A stretch of DNA of 64,000 nt from Bradyrhizobium sp. CCBAU 53421 (GTDB lineage Bacteria > Pseudomonadota > Alphaproteobacteria > Rhizobiales > Xanthobacteraceae), in assembly GCF_015291625.1 (NCBI RefSeq), contig NZ_CP030047.1, positions 6,820,001-6,884,000 on the forward strand. Direction: 5' to 3'. The position numbers and the translations under genes are program-made. Positions 1 to 7,176 of the stretch are shown here, in pieces. The notes below the pieces were generated by a model. That model was not told where the DNA came from, did no database searches, and was given only the letters and a program-made list of their open reading frames with translations. Position 1 is the stretch's first letter. Each line of letters begins with the position of its first letter.

Positions 1-1
1 A

Positions 2-163
2 TGGCAATCGCTGGGATCGTTGCAGCGGCGGCTGCGCGCCTGCATCACCGGCATCCGCGCGCAGGCTTATGATTATGGCTCGCCCGAGCTGATCGAGCTC
101 GAGCTCTATCTGATGTCGCGGGCGCGCGGCATGCCGATCGAGACGCCCGCGGTCAGGCCCTAA
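2..163 (+). CDS. 3' end of an unidentified protein
   Basis: An open frame runs in from the window edge and stops with TAA at 161-163, giving the last 53 residues of a protein. The visible tail is mostly helical in character, with an acidic-hydrophobic stretch (LIELELYLMSR) before a proline-containing end. No family is recognisable from so short a piece. It is followed by two palindromic elements and converges on the ferredoxin reductase gene. It may belong to the nicotinate island that follows, but nothing in the sequence proves this. Confidence 0.45.
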   Translation, partial: WQSLGSLQRRLRACITGIRAQAYDYGSPELIELELYLMSRARGMPIETPAVRP

Positions 164-180
164 CGCATCAGCCCATCGCA

Positions 181-242
181 AGCGACGCGAAGCAATCCAT
201 TGCTCCCGGCTGTACCGGAAGATGGATTGCTTCGTCGCTTCA
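181..242. repeat. Palindromic intergenic repeat (family B)
   Basis: Inverted arms CGCGAAGCAATCCAT (186-200) and ATGGATTGCTTCG (222-234) face each other across a short loop. The same arms recur at 30798-30873 and 47189-47310, so this is a dispersed family. It lies between convergent genes and could fold as a hairpin in RNA from either strand. Confidence 0.75.
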
Positions 243-244
243 GC

Positions 245-267
245 GCAAAATTGCTGTGCAATTTTGC
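245..267. terminator. Perfect stem-loop between convergent genes
   Basis: GCAAAATTGC (245-254) and GCAATTTTGC (258-267) form a perfect 10-bp stem with a 3-base loop. It sits 45 bases beyond the stop of the minus-strand fpr gene and about 80 bases beyond the plus-strand gene that ends at 163. There is no clear T-tract after it, so a terminator role is only likely. Confidence 0.4.
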
Positions 268-311
268 CGTGAACTCTTCGCAACGACGGGGCTGGAGATC
301 AGCGCGAAGCT

Positions 312-1085
312 TTAGCGCTCGGCGAACGCCTTCTCCACCACGAACTGCGCTGGCTCGCCGTGATTGCCCTCAGCGAAGCCGCGGCCATTCAGCAGCGTGC
401 GGGTGTCGGCGACCAGCGCCGGCGAACCGCAGATCATGACGCGGTCATGCGCGGCATCGAGCGCCGGCAGGCCGATGTCGGCGAACAGCTTCCCCGAGGT
501 GATGAGGTCGGTGATGCGGCCGCGGTTGCGGAACGGATCGCGCGTCACGGTCGGATAGTAGATCAGCTGGTCGCGCACCAGCTCGCCGATCAGTTCGTCC
601 TGCGGCAGCTTCTCGGTGATCATCTCGCCGTAGGCGAGCTCCTTGACGCGGCGGCAGCCGTGCAGCAGCACGACCTTCTCGAACCGGTCATAGGTCTCGG
701 GATCCTTGATCACGCTGAGGAACGGCGCGAGGCCCGTGCCGGTGCCGATCAGATAGAGGTTGCGGCCGTCCTCGAGATTGTCGATGACCAGCGTGCCGGT
801 GGCCTTGCGGCTGACGATGATCTCATCGCCTTCCTTGAGGTGCTGGAGGCGCGAGGTGAGCGGACCGTCCGGAACCTTGATCGAGAAGAATTCGAGCGTG
901 TCCTCGTAATTCGCGCTGGCGACGCTGTAAGCGCGCAGCAGCGGCTTCTCGCCGACCTTGAGCCCGATCATGGTGAACTCGCCGTTGCGGAAGCGGAACG
1001 ACGGATTGCGCGTGGTCTTGAAGGAAAACAGCGTGTCGGTCCAGTGATGGACGCTGAGGACGCTTTCCTGGTTGAAATTGCTCAT
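312..1085 (-). CDS. fpr: Ferredoxin--NADP(+) reductase
   Basis: A 257-residue flavoprotein that moves electrons between NADPH and ferredoxin or flavodoxin. The FAD-binding motif RAYSVAS lies near residue 52, the NADP-binding GTGTGLAPFLS near residue 115, and the C-terminus VVEKAFAER is typical of bacterial (subclass I) Fpr. Length matches the family. The start at 1085 gives MSNFNQESV with an AGGGG ribosome site about 8 bases upstream; a longer open frame to 1163 runs through the operator and is unlikely. It is divergent from the enamidase gene, and a strong inverted repeat at 1146-1177 lies between them. Its place in the nicotinate island suggests it supplies reduced ferredoxin to 6-hydroxynicotinate reductase; that link is inference. 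No ferredoxin gene was seen nearby. Confidence 0.9.
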   Translation of the reverse strand: MSNFNQESVLSVHHWTDTLFSFKTTRNPSFRFRNGEFTMIGLKVGEKPLLRAYSVASANYEDTLEFFSIKVPDGPLTSRLQHLKEGDEIIVSRKATGTLVIDNLEDGRNLYLIGTGTGLAPFLSVIKDPETYDRFEKVVLLHGCRRVKELAYGEMITEKLPQDELIGELVRDQLIYYPTVTRDPFRNRGRITDLITSGKLFADIGLPALDAAHDRVMICGSPALVADTRTLLNGRGFAEGNHGEPAQFVVEKAFAER

Positions 1086-1145
1086 CGCACCAACCCCTGA
1101 TTTGTGCTGCGGCGGGCAAGGACTTGAACCAGTTGACCGGCCGGA

Positions 1146-1177
1146 TCGTTTGTATACGATCATTCGTATACAAACGA
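1146..1177. promoter_or_regulatory. Double GTATAC operator between fpr and ena
   Basis: TCGTTTGTATACGA (1146-1159) and TCGTATACAAACGA (1164-1177) are exact reverse complements of each other, separated by TCAT. Each arm carries a GTATAC core. Closely related palindromes lie at 13506-13523 and 13640-13657, upstream of the other nicotinate genes. The site is 61 bp before the fpr start and 80 bp before the ena start, a fitting place for a dimeric repressor acting on both promoters. The MarR-family protein encoded at 5213-5668 is the most likely binder, by inference. Confidence 0.7.
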
Positions 1178-1256
1178 ATAATCCGGCTTGATCGAAAAGT
1201 CAAGCCGGGCTCAAATTCCCGGGCAATTTCGGAAAGAAAACAGAAGGAAAACACCC

Positions 1257-2453
1257 ATGGCTCACGACGCGCCCCAGGCCACCGGTCCCAGCAAGCTGGT
1301 GATCCGCAATATCGGGCTATTGCTGTCGGGAGCGCTGGAGAAGCCGATCCTGGACGCCGATACCATCGTCGCCGAGAACGGCAAGATCACTGCGATCGGC
1401 CGCCTCAAGGACGTCGACACCGACGGCGCCACCACGATCGTCGACGCCATGGGCACGACGGTCGCGCCCGGCCTGATCGACAGCCACGTGCATCCCGTCG
1501 CCGGCGACTGGACGCCGCGGCAGAACCAGATCAACTGGATCGACAGCTATCTGCATGGCGGCGTCACCACCATGATCTCCGCCGGCGAAGTGCACATGCC
1601 CGGCCGGCCGCGCGACGTGGTCGGCGTGAAGGCGATGGCGATCTTCGCGCAGCGCGCGTTCTGGACGCTGCGGCCGGGCGGCGTGAAGGTGCACGCCGGC
1701 GCGCCCGTCATCGAATGCGAGATGGTCGAGGACGATTTCAAGGAAATGGCCGCCGCCGGCGTCAAGCTGCTCGGCGAGGTCGGGCTAGGTGGCGTGAAGG
1801 ACGGACCGACGGCGCGGAAGATGGTCGGCTGGGCGCGCAAATACGGCATTCAAAGCACGATCCACACCGGCGGCCCGTCGATCCCGGGCTCCGGCCTGAT
1901 CGACAAGGACGTGGTGCTGGAGGCCGACACCGACGTGGTCGGCCACATCAACGGCGGCCACACCGCCCTGCCCGACGACCAGATCCGCTGCATCTGCGAG
2001 GGCTGCAAGCGCGGGCTCGAGCTGGTGCATAACGGCAACGAACGCTCGGCGCTGTTCACCTTGCGCACCGCGCGCGAGATGGGCGATCTGCACCGCGTCA
2101 TCCTCGGCACCGACGCACCGGCCGGCTCCGGCGTGCAGCCGCTCGGCATCTTGCGGATGGTCTCATTGCTGTCCTCGCTCGGCGAGCTGCCTGCTGAGCT
2201 CGCATTCTGCCTTGCGACCGGCAACACCGCGCGGATGCGCGAGCTCGACTGCGGCCTGATCGAGGTCGGCCGCTCCGCCGATTTCGTGCTGATGGACAAG
2301 GCGCAGCACTCGCCGGGCAAGAACATCCTGGAGAGCGTTCAGCTCGGCGACCTCCCTGGCATCGGCATGACCATCATCGACGGCATCGTCCGCACCCAGC
2401 GCAGCCGCAACACGCCGCCCGCAGGCAAGGTGCCGGAGATCGTCGCGAAGTAG
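1257..2453 (+). CDS. ena: Enamidase (6-oxotetrahydronicotinate amidohydrolase)
   Basis: A 398-residue amidohydrolase-superfamily enzyme. Metal ligands are visible in order: H77 and H79 in DSHVH, E174 as a possible bridging residue, H203 in TIHTGG, H230 in VVGHINGG, and D286 in LGTDAP. This layout and the overall sequence fit the enamidase of Eubacterium barkeri, which hydrolyses 1,4,5,6-tetrahydro-6-oxonicotinate to ammonia and 2-formylglutarate. The start at 1257 follows GAAGGA by 8 bases; an upstream in-frame ATG at 1188 lacks such a site. The gene is divergent from fpr behind a shared operator, and the island also encodes a 6-hydroxynicotinate reductase homologue, which strengthens the call. 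A different cyclic amide substrate cannot be excluded from sequence alone. Confidence 0.8.
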   Translation: MAHDAPQATGPSKLVIRNIGLLLSGALEKPILDADTIVAENGKITAIGRLKDVDTDGATTIVDAMGTTVAPGLIDSHVHPVAGDWTPRQNQINWIDSYLHGGVTTMISAGEVHMPGRPRDVVGVKAMAIFAQRAFWTLRPGGVKVHAGAPVIECEMVEDDFKEMAAAGVKLLGEVGLGGVKDGPTARKMVGWARKYGIQSTIHTGGPSIPGSGLIDKDVVLEADTDVVGHINGGHTALPDDQIRCICEGCKRGLELVHNGNERSALFTLRTAREMGDLHRVILGTDAPAGSGVQPLGILRMVSLLSSLGELPAELAFCLATGNTARMRELDCGLIEVGRSADFVLMDKAQHSPGKNILESVQLGDLPGIGMTIIDGIVRTQRSRNTPPAGKVPEIVAK

Positions 2454-2478
2454 TGGGCGAGAACAACTCTTAATCCGT

Positions 2479-2612
2479 CCCCCCCCCCCCCCCGCGCAAC
2501 GGCTCTGCCGTTGTCGCTGGAGGTGCACGCGCAGCGTGCCTCGAAGGCTGCCCGGCCCGCAGCCGGGCCGTCTACCCTTCGAGACGCGCTGCGCGCTCCT
2601 CAGGGTGACGGT
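2479..2612. repeat. Family A palindromic repeat with C15 tract
   Basis: A long imperfect inverted repeat of the type that recurs five more times here (5057, 51003, 52949, 54431, 54601), with arms containing GCCTCGAAGG and CCCTTCGAGA and ending CCTCAGGGTGACGG. This copy starts with an uninterrupted run of 15 C (2479-2493) where the 5057 copy has TCATCCCC. The rest of the gap up to 2865 holds no recognisable gene and presumably carries the promoter of the next gene. Confidence 0.7.
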
Positions 2613-2865
2613 GAGACATTGGTTCCGCAGGGACACACAGCGAGGCTTGCCCAACCTCTTGAAGGGGCTGCCGGATCATAGGCTCGGCACCGCGTGGCTT
2701 TGCCGCGCCGCTTCCGTAACTTGTTTCCACCCGTCATCATTGAGGTGTATCGTGCCGCCACGCGAACCTAGCCGGCGGCGCTCGCAAGAGCCACGCGACG
2801 ATTAAGTTCCCGTCGCATGCCGCCGTGCCGTGTTGGTCCACACCAGGCAAACAGGAGGCAGCACG

Positions 2866-4266
2866 ATGACGATGAGGCCAGATCCCACGTTTCATGCGTC
2901 GCCGAAGCTTGCGATGGAAGCTCCGGCGGAGAACTTCGCCTACACCGTGCTGCTCAGCCCGGATTTTTCCAAGCCCGACGCGCTTGCCGTCATCGACGTC
3001 AAGCCGGGCTCGCCGACCTACAGCAAGATCGTCCACACCGTGACGATGCCCAACAAGGGCGACGAGTTTCACCATTTCGGCTGGAACGCGTGCTCGTCGG
3101 CATTGTCCCCGCTTGCGGGCCATGCCTTCATCGAGCGCCGCTATCTCATCGTGCCCGGCATGCGGTCGTCGCGGATCTACGTCATCGACACCAAGCCGGA
3201 TCCGACGCAGGCCAAGATCCACAAGATCATCGAGCCTGAGGAGGTGTTCAGGAAGACCGGCTATTCGCGGCCGCATACCATCCACTGCGGACCGGACGGC
3301 ATTTATGTCTCCACGCTCGGCGGCGGCGGCAAGGACGGCACCGACGGGCCGCCCGGCGTCTTCATCATGGATTGCGAGACCTTCGAGGTGCTCGGACGCT
3401 GGGAGATCGATCGCGGTCCCCAGACCAAGCACTATGATTTCTGGTGGAACCTGCCGCGCGACTACATGGTGAGCAGCGAATGGGCGCTGCCGCCGCAATT
3501 CGAGAACGGCATCGCGCCGGAAGACCTGCTCTCGAACAAATACGGCCATCGCATCCACTTCTGGGATCTGCGCGCGCGTCGCAATGTGCAGACCATCGAT
3601 CTCGGCGCCAACCATCAGATGGCGCTGGAGGTGCGGCCAGCGCACGATCCGGTTCGCGAATACGGCTTCGTCGGCGTCGTGGTCGACACCACCAACCTCG
3701 AAGGTTCGATCTGGACCTGGTGGCGCGAGGGCGGCAAGTTTCACATCGAGAAGACGGCGACGATCCCGCCCGAGCCCGCGCCCAAGGAGCAGTTGCCGCC
3801 CCTGCTGCAGGGTTTCGGCGCCGTGCCGCCGCTGGTGACCGACATCGACCTGTCGATGGACGACAGGTTCCTGTACGTCTCCTGCTGGGCCACCGGCGAG
3901 ATGCGCCAATACGATGTCCGCGATCCGCGCAAGCCGAAGCTCGCCGGATCGGTGCACATCGGCGGCATCGCCCGGCGCACCCCGCATCCCAACGGCCAGA
4001 CATTTGCCGGCGGTCCGCAAATGGTCGAGATCAGCCGCGACGGCAAGCGGGTCTACTGGACCAATTCGCTGTACTCGACCTGGGACGACCAGTTCTATCC
4101 CGACGGCATTCCCGGCGCCGAGGTGATGGCGCATGCCAGCCCGGGCGGCGGGCTTGAACTCGCCAAGGACTACTGGGTCAGCCTCCCCGACGGGTACCGC
4201 GCGCACCAGATCCGGCTCGACGGCGGCGACTGCTCGACGGATTCGTTCTGCTATCCATCGGCGTGA
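2866..4266 (+). CDS. mtoX: Selenium-binding protein 56 family / methanethiol oxidase
   Basis: A 466-residue protein of the SBP56 family. Bacterial members characterised as methanethiol oxidase convert methanethiol to formaldehyde, hydrogen sulfide and peroxide and bind copper. Family hallmarks are DEFHHFGWNACSS near residue 65, HYDFWWNLPRDYM near residue 190, HQMALEVRPAHDP near residue 248 and CWATGEMRQYDVRDP near residue 345, spread over a seven-bladed propeller of the usual length. No signal peptide is evident, unlike the periplasmic Hyphomicrobium enzyme, so the location is uncertain. The start at 2866 sits 7 bases after AGGAGG. The stop overlaps the GTG start of the next gene. Neighbours concern nicotinate, so the gene pair may be an insertion into that island. 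Confidence 0.85.
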   Translation: MTMRPDPTFHASPKLAMEAPAENFAYTVLLSPDFSKPDALAVIDVKPGSPTYSKIVHTVTMPNKGDEFHHFGWNACSSALSPLAGHAFIERRYLIVPGMRSSRIYVIDTKPDPTQAKIHKIIEPEEVFRKTGYSRPHTIHCGPDGIYVSTLGGGGKDGTDGPPGVFIMDCETFEVLGRWEIDRGPQTKHYDFWWNLPRDYMVSSEWALPPQFENGIAPEDLLSNKYGHRIHFWDLRARRNVQTIDLGANHQMALEVRPAHDPVREYGFVGVVVDTTNLEGSIWTWWREGGKFHIEKTATIPPEPAPKEQLPPLLQGFGAVPPLVTDIDLSMDDRFLYVSCWATGEMRQYDVRDPRKPKLAGSVHIGGIARRTPHPNGQTFAGGPQMVEISRDGKRVYWTNSLYSTWDDQFYPDGIPGAEVMAHASPGGGLELAKDYWVSLPDGYRAHQIRLDGGDCSTDSFCYPSA

Positions 4267-4937
4267 ATGTGAGTGCAGCCGACTGGACACCGGCTTGGTT
4301 GTGGCTGGCGGTGATTGCGAGCGGCCTCTACCACGGGATCAACCCGGGCATGGGCTGGCCGCTCGCGGTTTCGGCCGGATTGATGCAGAGGAGTTCGCGC
4401 GCGCTGCTCGCCGCGCTTGGCCCGCTCGCAATCGGTCATCTGCTGGCGATGCTGCTCGTGATCCTGCCCTTCGCGCTGCTGATCACCCTCGTCGAATGGC
4501 AGCGCACGATCCGGATCGGCGCGAGCGTGCTTGTAATCGGCTTCGGCATCTATCGGCTGATCGACCGGCGCCATCCGCGGGCTCTGGCGCGGATACCGCC
4601 GACGCAGCTCGCTTTGTGGTCGTTCGCGGTGGCGATCGCCCATGGCGCGGCGCTGATGCTGGTGCCGATCTATCTCGGACTATGCCGCGCAGCCGAGCCG
4701 GACCAAGGCCATGCGGCGGCCAACAGCCTGATCGACACCAGTCTCACCATGGCCGTGCTGGTCTCCATCGTCCATGCCGGCGCAATGATCGCCGCCGGTG
4801 GATGCCTGGCGTGGCTGGTCTACCGCTATCTCGGTCTCAAATTCGTGGCCCGGAGCTGGTTCAACCTGGACACGGTGTGGGCCCTCAGCCTGGTGCTGGT
4901 CGGTGCCGTTGCGCTGGCGTTCGGCCTGAGATCGTAG
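4263..4937 (+). CDS. Integral membrane protein paired with SBP56
   Basis: A 224-residue polytopic protein with about six hydrophobic helices and no soluble domain. The motif GLYHGINPGMGWPLAVS follows the first helix. The GTG start at 4263 overlaps the stop of the methanethiol oxidase gene (GTGA), so the two are translationally coupled. The biochemical role is not known to me; assistance with export, metal supply or transport for the oxidase is possible. The family resembles small permease-like proteins, but no transporter signature is clear. Confidence 0.75.
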   Translation: MNVSAADWTPAWLWLAVIASGLYHGINPGMGWPLAVSAGLMQRSSRALLAALGPLAIGHLLAMLLVILPFALLITLVEWQRTIRIGASVLVIGFGIYRLIDRRHPRALARIPPTQLALWSFAVAIAHGAALMLVPIYLGLCRAAEPDQGHAAANSLIDTSLTMAVLVSIVHAGAMIAAGGCLAWLVYRYLGLKFVARSWFNLDTVWALSLVLVGAVALAFGLRS

Positions 4938-5016
4938 GGCGGGTAGAGCGAAGCAAAACCCACCATCTCGCCGCCGGTACCAATGATGGGTTTCGCTGCG
5001 CTCTACCCATCCTACG
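4933..5016. repeat. Palindromic repeat (family E)
   Basis: An imperfect inverted repeat whose arms include GTAGGGCGGGTAGAGCG and CGCTCTACCCATCCTACG. It begins inside the last codons of the membrane protein gene and may serve as its terminator. Only one copy was seen in the window. Confidence 0.6.
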
Positions 5017-5056
5017 GTGCGCGATCGTGGCGAAGTAGGGAGCGCGAACGATGTGT

Positions 5057-5200
5057 CCCGTCATCCCCGCGCAACGGCTTCGCCGTTGTCGCTGGAGGTG
5101 CGAGCGCAGCGAGCCTCGAAGGATGCACGGCCCACGTGGGGCCACGGCCGGGCCGTCGACCCTTCGAGACGGTCGCTTCGCGACCTCCTCAGGGTGACGG
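5057..5200. repeat. Family A palindromic repeat
   Basis: Same family as 2479-2612 and in the same orientation. The two copies share CGCGCAACGGCT and GCCGTTGTCGCTGGAGGTGC near their left ends. Together they bracket the methanethiol oxidase cassette. Arms are GCCTCGAAGGATGC and CGACCCTTCGAGACGG, ending CCTCAGGGTGACGG. Confidence 0.75.
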
Positions 5201-5212
5201 TGATAGATTGCG

Positions 5213-5668
5213 TCAGCGTAATTTCCCGAGCAGTGCCATCAGCGTCTCGCGCTCCTTGGCGTCGAGCGGCGCCAGCGTCTCGCGGGAGATCACAAGCGCA
5301 TTCGGAGCTGCCTTGTCGGCCATCTGCTGGCCGGCGCGCGTCAGGCTCACCAGCAGGCGGCGGCCGTCGTCGGGATCGGGCGAGGTCTCGGTCAGGCCGC
5401 GCGCGGTCAGGCGATCGATCACGCCCTTGATGGTCGCAACGTCCATCGAGGTGAGCCGCCCGAGCTGGTTCTGCGAGCACGCCCCGACCTCCGACAGCTT
5501 CGACAGCGCGGCCCACTGCGTCGGCGTCAAATTGATGCCGATCTCGCGGGCGAAGATCACGGCGTGGCGCTGCGACACCTGGCGCAGGATGAAGCCGATC
5601 TGCTCGTCGAGCACGTAACCGGGCTTGGCCGCCTTGACGCTTCGCTTCTGTGCAGCACTCCTCGCCAT
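5213..5668 (-). CDS. MarR-family transcriptional regulator, NicR/BpsR-like
   Basis: A 151-residue winged-helix regulator. The recognition region reads SQNQLGRLTSMDVATIKGVI (about residues 68-87), followed by the wing PDPDDGRRLLVSLT. MarR proteins of this type (NicR in Pseudomonas, BpsR in Bordetella) repress nicotinate catabolic genes and respond to 6-hydroxynicotinate. The gene is the last of a minus-strand run from the reductase through the ABC transporter, 15 bases after livF, so it would be expressed with the genes it is likely to control. The GTATAC palindromes upstream of fpr, ena, hnr and nicA are its probable targets. The family assignment is firm; effector and targets are inference. 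Confidence 0.85.
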   Translation of the reverse strand: MARSAAQKRSVKAAKPGYVLDEQIGFILRQVSQRHAVIFAREIGINLTPTQWAALSKLSEVGACSQNQLGRLTSMDVATIKGVIDRLTARGLTETSPDPDDGRRLLVSLTRAGQQMADKAAPNALVISRETLAPLDAKERETLMALLGKLR

Positions 5669-5683
5669 TGTCCACCCCGCCCT

Positions 5684-6388
5684 TTACAGCGACAGATGCG
5701 CGTCGCGGACATCCGGACGCGCATCGAGTTCCGCCATGGTGCCGCCGAAACAGATCCGGCCGCGCTCGATGATGTAGGCGCGATCCGAGATCAGCCGGGC
5801 GAAATGCAGATTTTGCTCTGACACGACGATGCTGACGCCCTCTTTCTTCATCGCCAGGATCGCATCGACCATCTGCTCGACGATCTTCGGCGACAGACCT
5901 TCCGACGGTTCGTCGAGCAGCACCAGCGACGGATTGCCCATCAAGGTGCGTGCGATCGTCAGCATCTGCTGCTCGCCGCCGCTCATGCGCCCGCCCGGCC
6001 GGCCGCGCATCTCGCCGAGGTTGGGGAACAACTTGAACAATTTGTCGCGATCCCATTGCGGCGCACCCGGCCGCTTCGGCTGGCGGCCGACCTCGAGATT
6101 CTCCTCGACCGTCAAATCGGTGAAGATGCGCCGCTCCTCCGGCACATAGCCGAGCCCGCCGCGCACGATCGCATGGGTCGGCAGCTCAGAGACGTCTCTG
6201 CCCTCGAACATCACGCGGCCGGAGCGGTTCTCGACCAGGCCGACGATGGAGCGGAACGTGGTCGACTTGCCGGCGCCGTTGCGGCCGAGCAACGCGACCA
6301 CTTCGCCCTCGCCGACCTCGAGCGCGATGTCGAACAGGATATGCGCCGGACCGTAGAAGCTGTTGAGGTCCTTCACCGTGAGCTTCAT
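5684..6388 (-). CDS. livF: ABC transporter ATP-binding protein, LivF type
   Basis: A 234-residue ATPase with Walker A GRNGAGKST near residue 36, signature MSGGEQQ near residue 138 and Walker B LVLLDEP near residue 158. Short length and sequence place it in the LivF subgroup of branched-chain amino acid-type (HAAT) importers. The start overlaps the livG stop by ATGA at 6385-6388. With LivG, LivHM and the binding protein it forms a complete importer at the inner membrane. The position inside the nicotinate island suggests nicotinate or a related pyridine carboxylate as cargo. Confidence 0.9.
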   Translation of the reverse strand: MKLTVKDLNSFYGPAHILFDIALEVGEGEVVALLGRNGAGKSTTFRSIVGLVENRSGRVMFEGRDVSELPTHAIVRGGLGYVPEERRIFTDLTVEENLEVGRQPKRPGAPQWDRDKLFKLFPNLGEMRGRPGGRMSGGEQQMLTIARTLMGNPSLVLLDEPSEGLSPKIVEQMVDAILAMKKEGVSIVVSEQNLHFARLISDRAYIIERGRICFGGTMAELDARPDVRDAHLSL

Positions 6389-7176
6389 GCCGATGCTCCC
6401 TCGCGGTGCCGCGCGTCGTAGACCAGGCCTTCGCCGAGATAGATCGCGCGCACCTGGGCGTTGCCGCGGACCTCTTCGGGCGAGCCCTCGGCGATCAGGC
6501 TGCCGCGGTTGAGCACCAGGATGCGGTCGGCATGCTCGAACACCACGTCCATGTCGTGCTCGGTGAAGAGAACACCGATCGACTGCTCGCGCGCGATCCG
6601 CGCCGTCAGCCGCATCAGCTCGACGCGCTCGCGCGGCGCCATGCCGGCGGTTGGTTCATCCATCAAGAGCAGCTTCGGCTGGTTGGCGAGCGCGATCGCA
6701 AGCTCGAGCCGCTTGACGTCGCCATAGGCGAGCTCGCCGCAGGGCCGCTCCGCATAGGCACCCATGCCGACCAGATCGAGCAGCCGACCGGCCTCGTCGC
6801 GGGCGTGCCGCGCGGTCGAGGCCCACAGGTTGAACAATTGCCCGCCATGCGAGACCAGTGCGACCTGCACGTTCTCGCGCACCGTCATGGTCGGGAACGT
6901 CGCCGCGATCTGGAAGGTGCGACCGACGCCCATCCGCCAGATCACGCGCGGCTTCTTGCCGGTGGTCTCCGCCCCCAGCACGCGGATGCGGCCGCTATCG
7001 GGGATGTTCTGGCCGTTGAGCATATCGAAGCAGGTGCTCTTGCCCGCCCCGTTCGGTCCGATCAGCGCCAAAATCTCGCCGGCGCGCAGTTCGAACGAGA
7101 CGCCGCGCACGGCATGCACGCCGCCATAGGATTTGGTCAGCCCCTCGACCGACAGCAATGTGGGGACCATGCTCAT
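6385..7176 (-). CDS. livG: ABC transporter ATP-binding protein, LivG type
   Basis: A 263-residue ATPase with Walker A GPNGAGKST near residue 38, a signature-like LAYGDVKRLE where LSYG is typical, and Walker B LLLMDEPTAG. The C-terminal extension after the H-loop (TEHDMDVVF) is typical of LivG. The start MSMVPT at 7176 overlaps the permease stop by four bases (7173-7176), and its own stop overlaps livF. The gene is the first of two ATPases in the island's importer. Confidence 0.9.
   Translation of the reverse strand: MSMVPTLLSVEGLTKSYGGVHAVRGVSFELRAGEILALIGPNGAGKSTCFDMLNGQNIPDSGRIRVLGAETTGKKPRVIWRMGVGRTFQIAATFPTMTVRENVQVALVSHGGQLFNLWASTARHARDEAGRLLDLVGMGAYAERPCGELAYGDVKRLELAIALANQPKLLLMDEPTAGMAPRERVELMRLTARIAREQSIGVLFTEHDMDVVFEHADRILVLNRGSLIAEGSPEEVRGNAQVRAIYLGEGLVYDARHREGASA

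Noticed and set aside
2536..2805. A possible 89-residue gene between ena and mtoX
   Set aside because: Its first third is the family A repeat, and no ribosome site or family feature is present.
2737..4290. A 517-codon minus-strand open frame opposite mtoX
   Set aside because: The plus strand has a ribosome site and SBP56 motifs throughout; the minus translation is low complexity.
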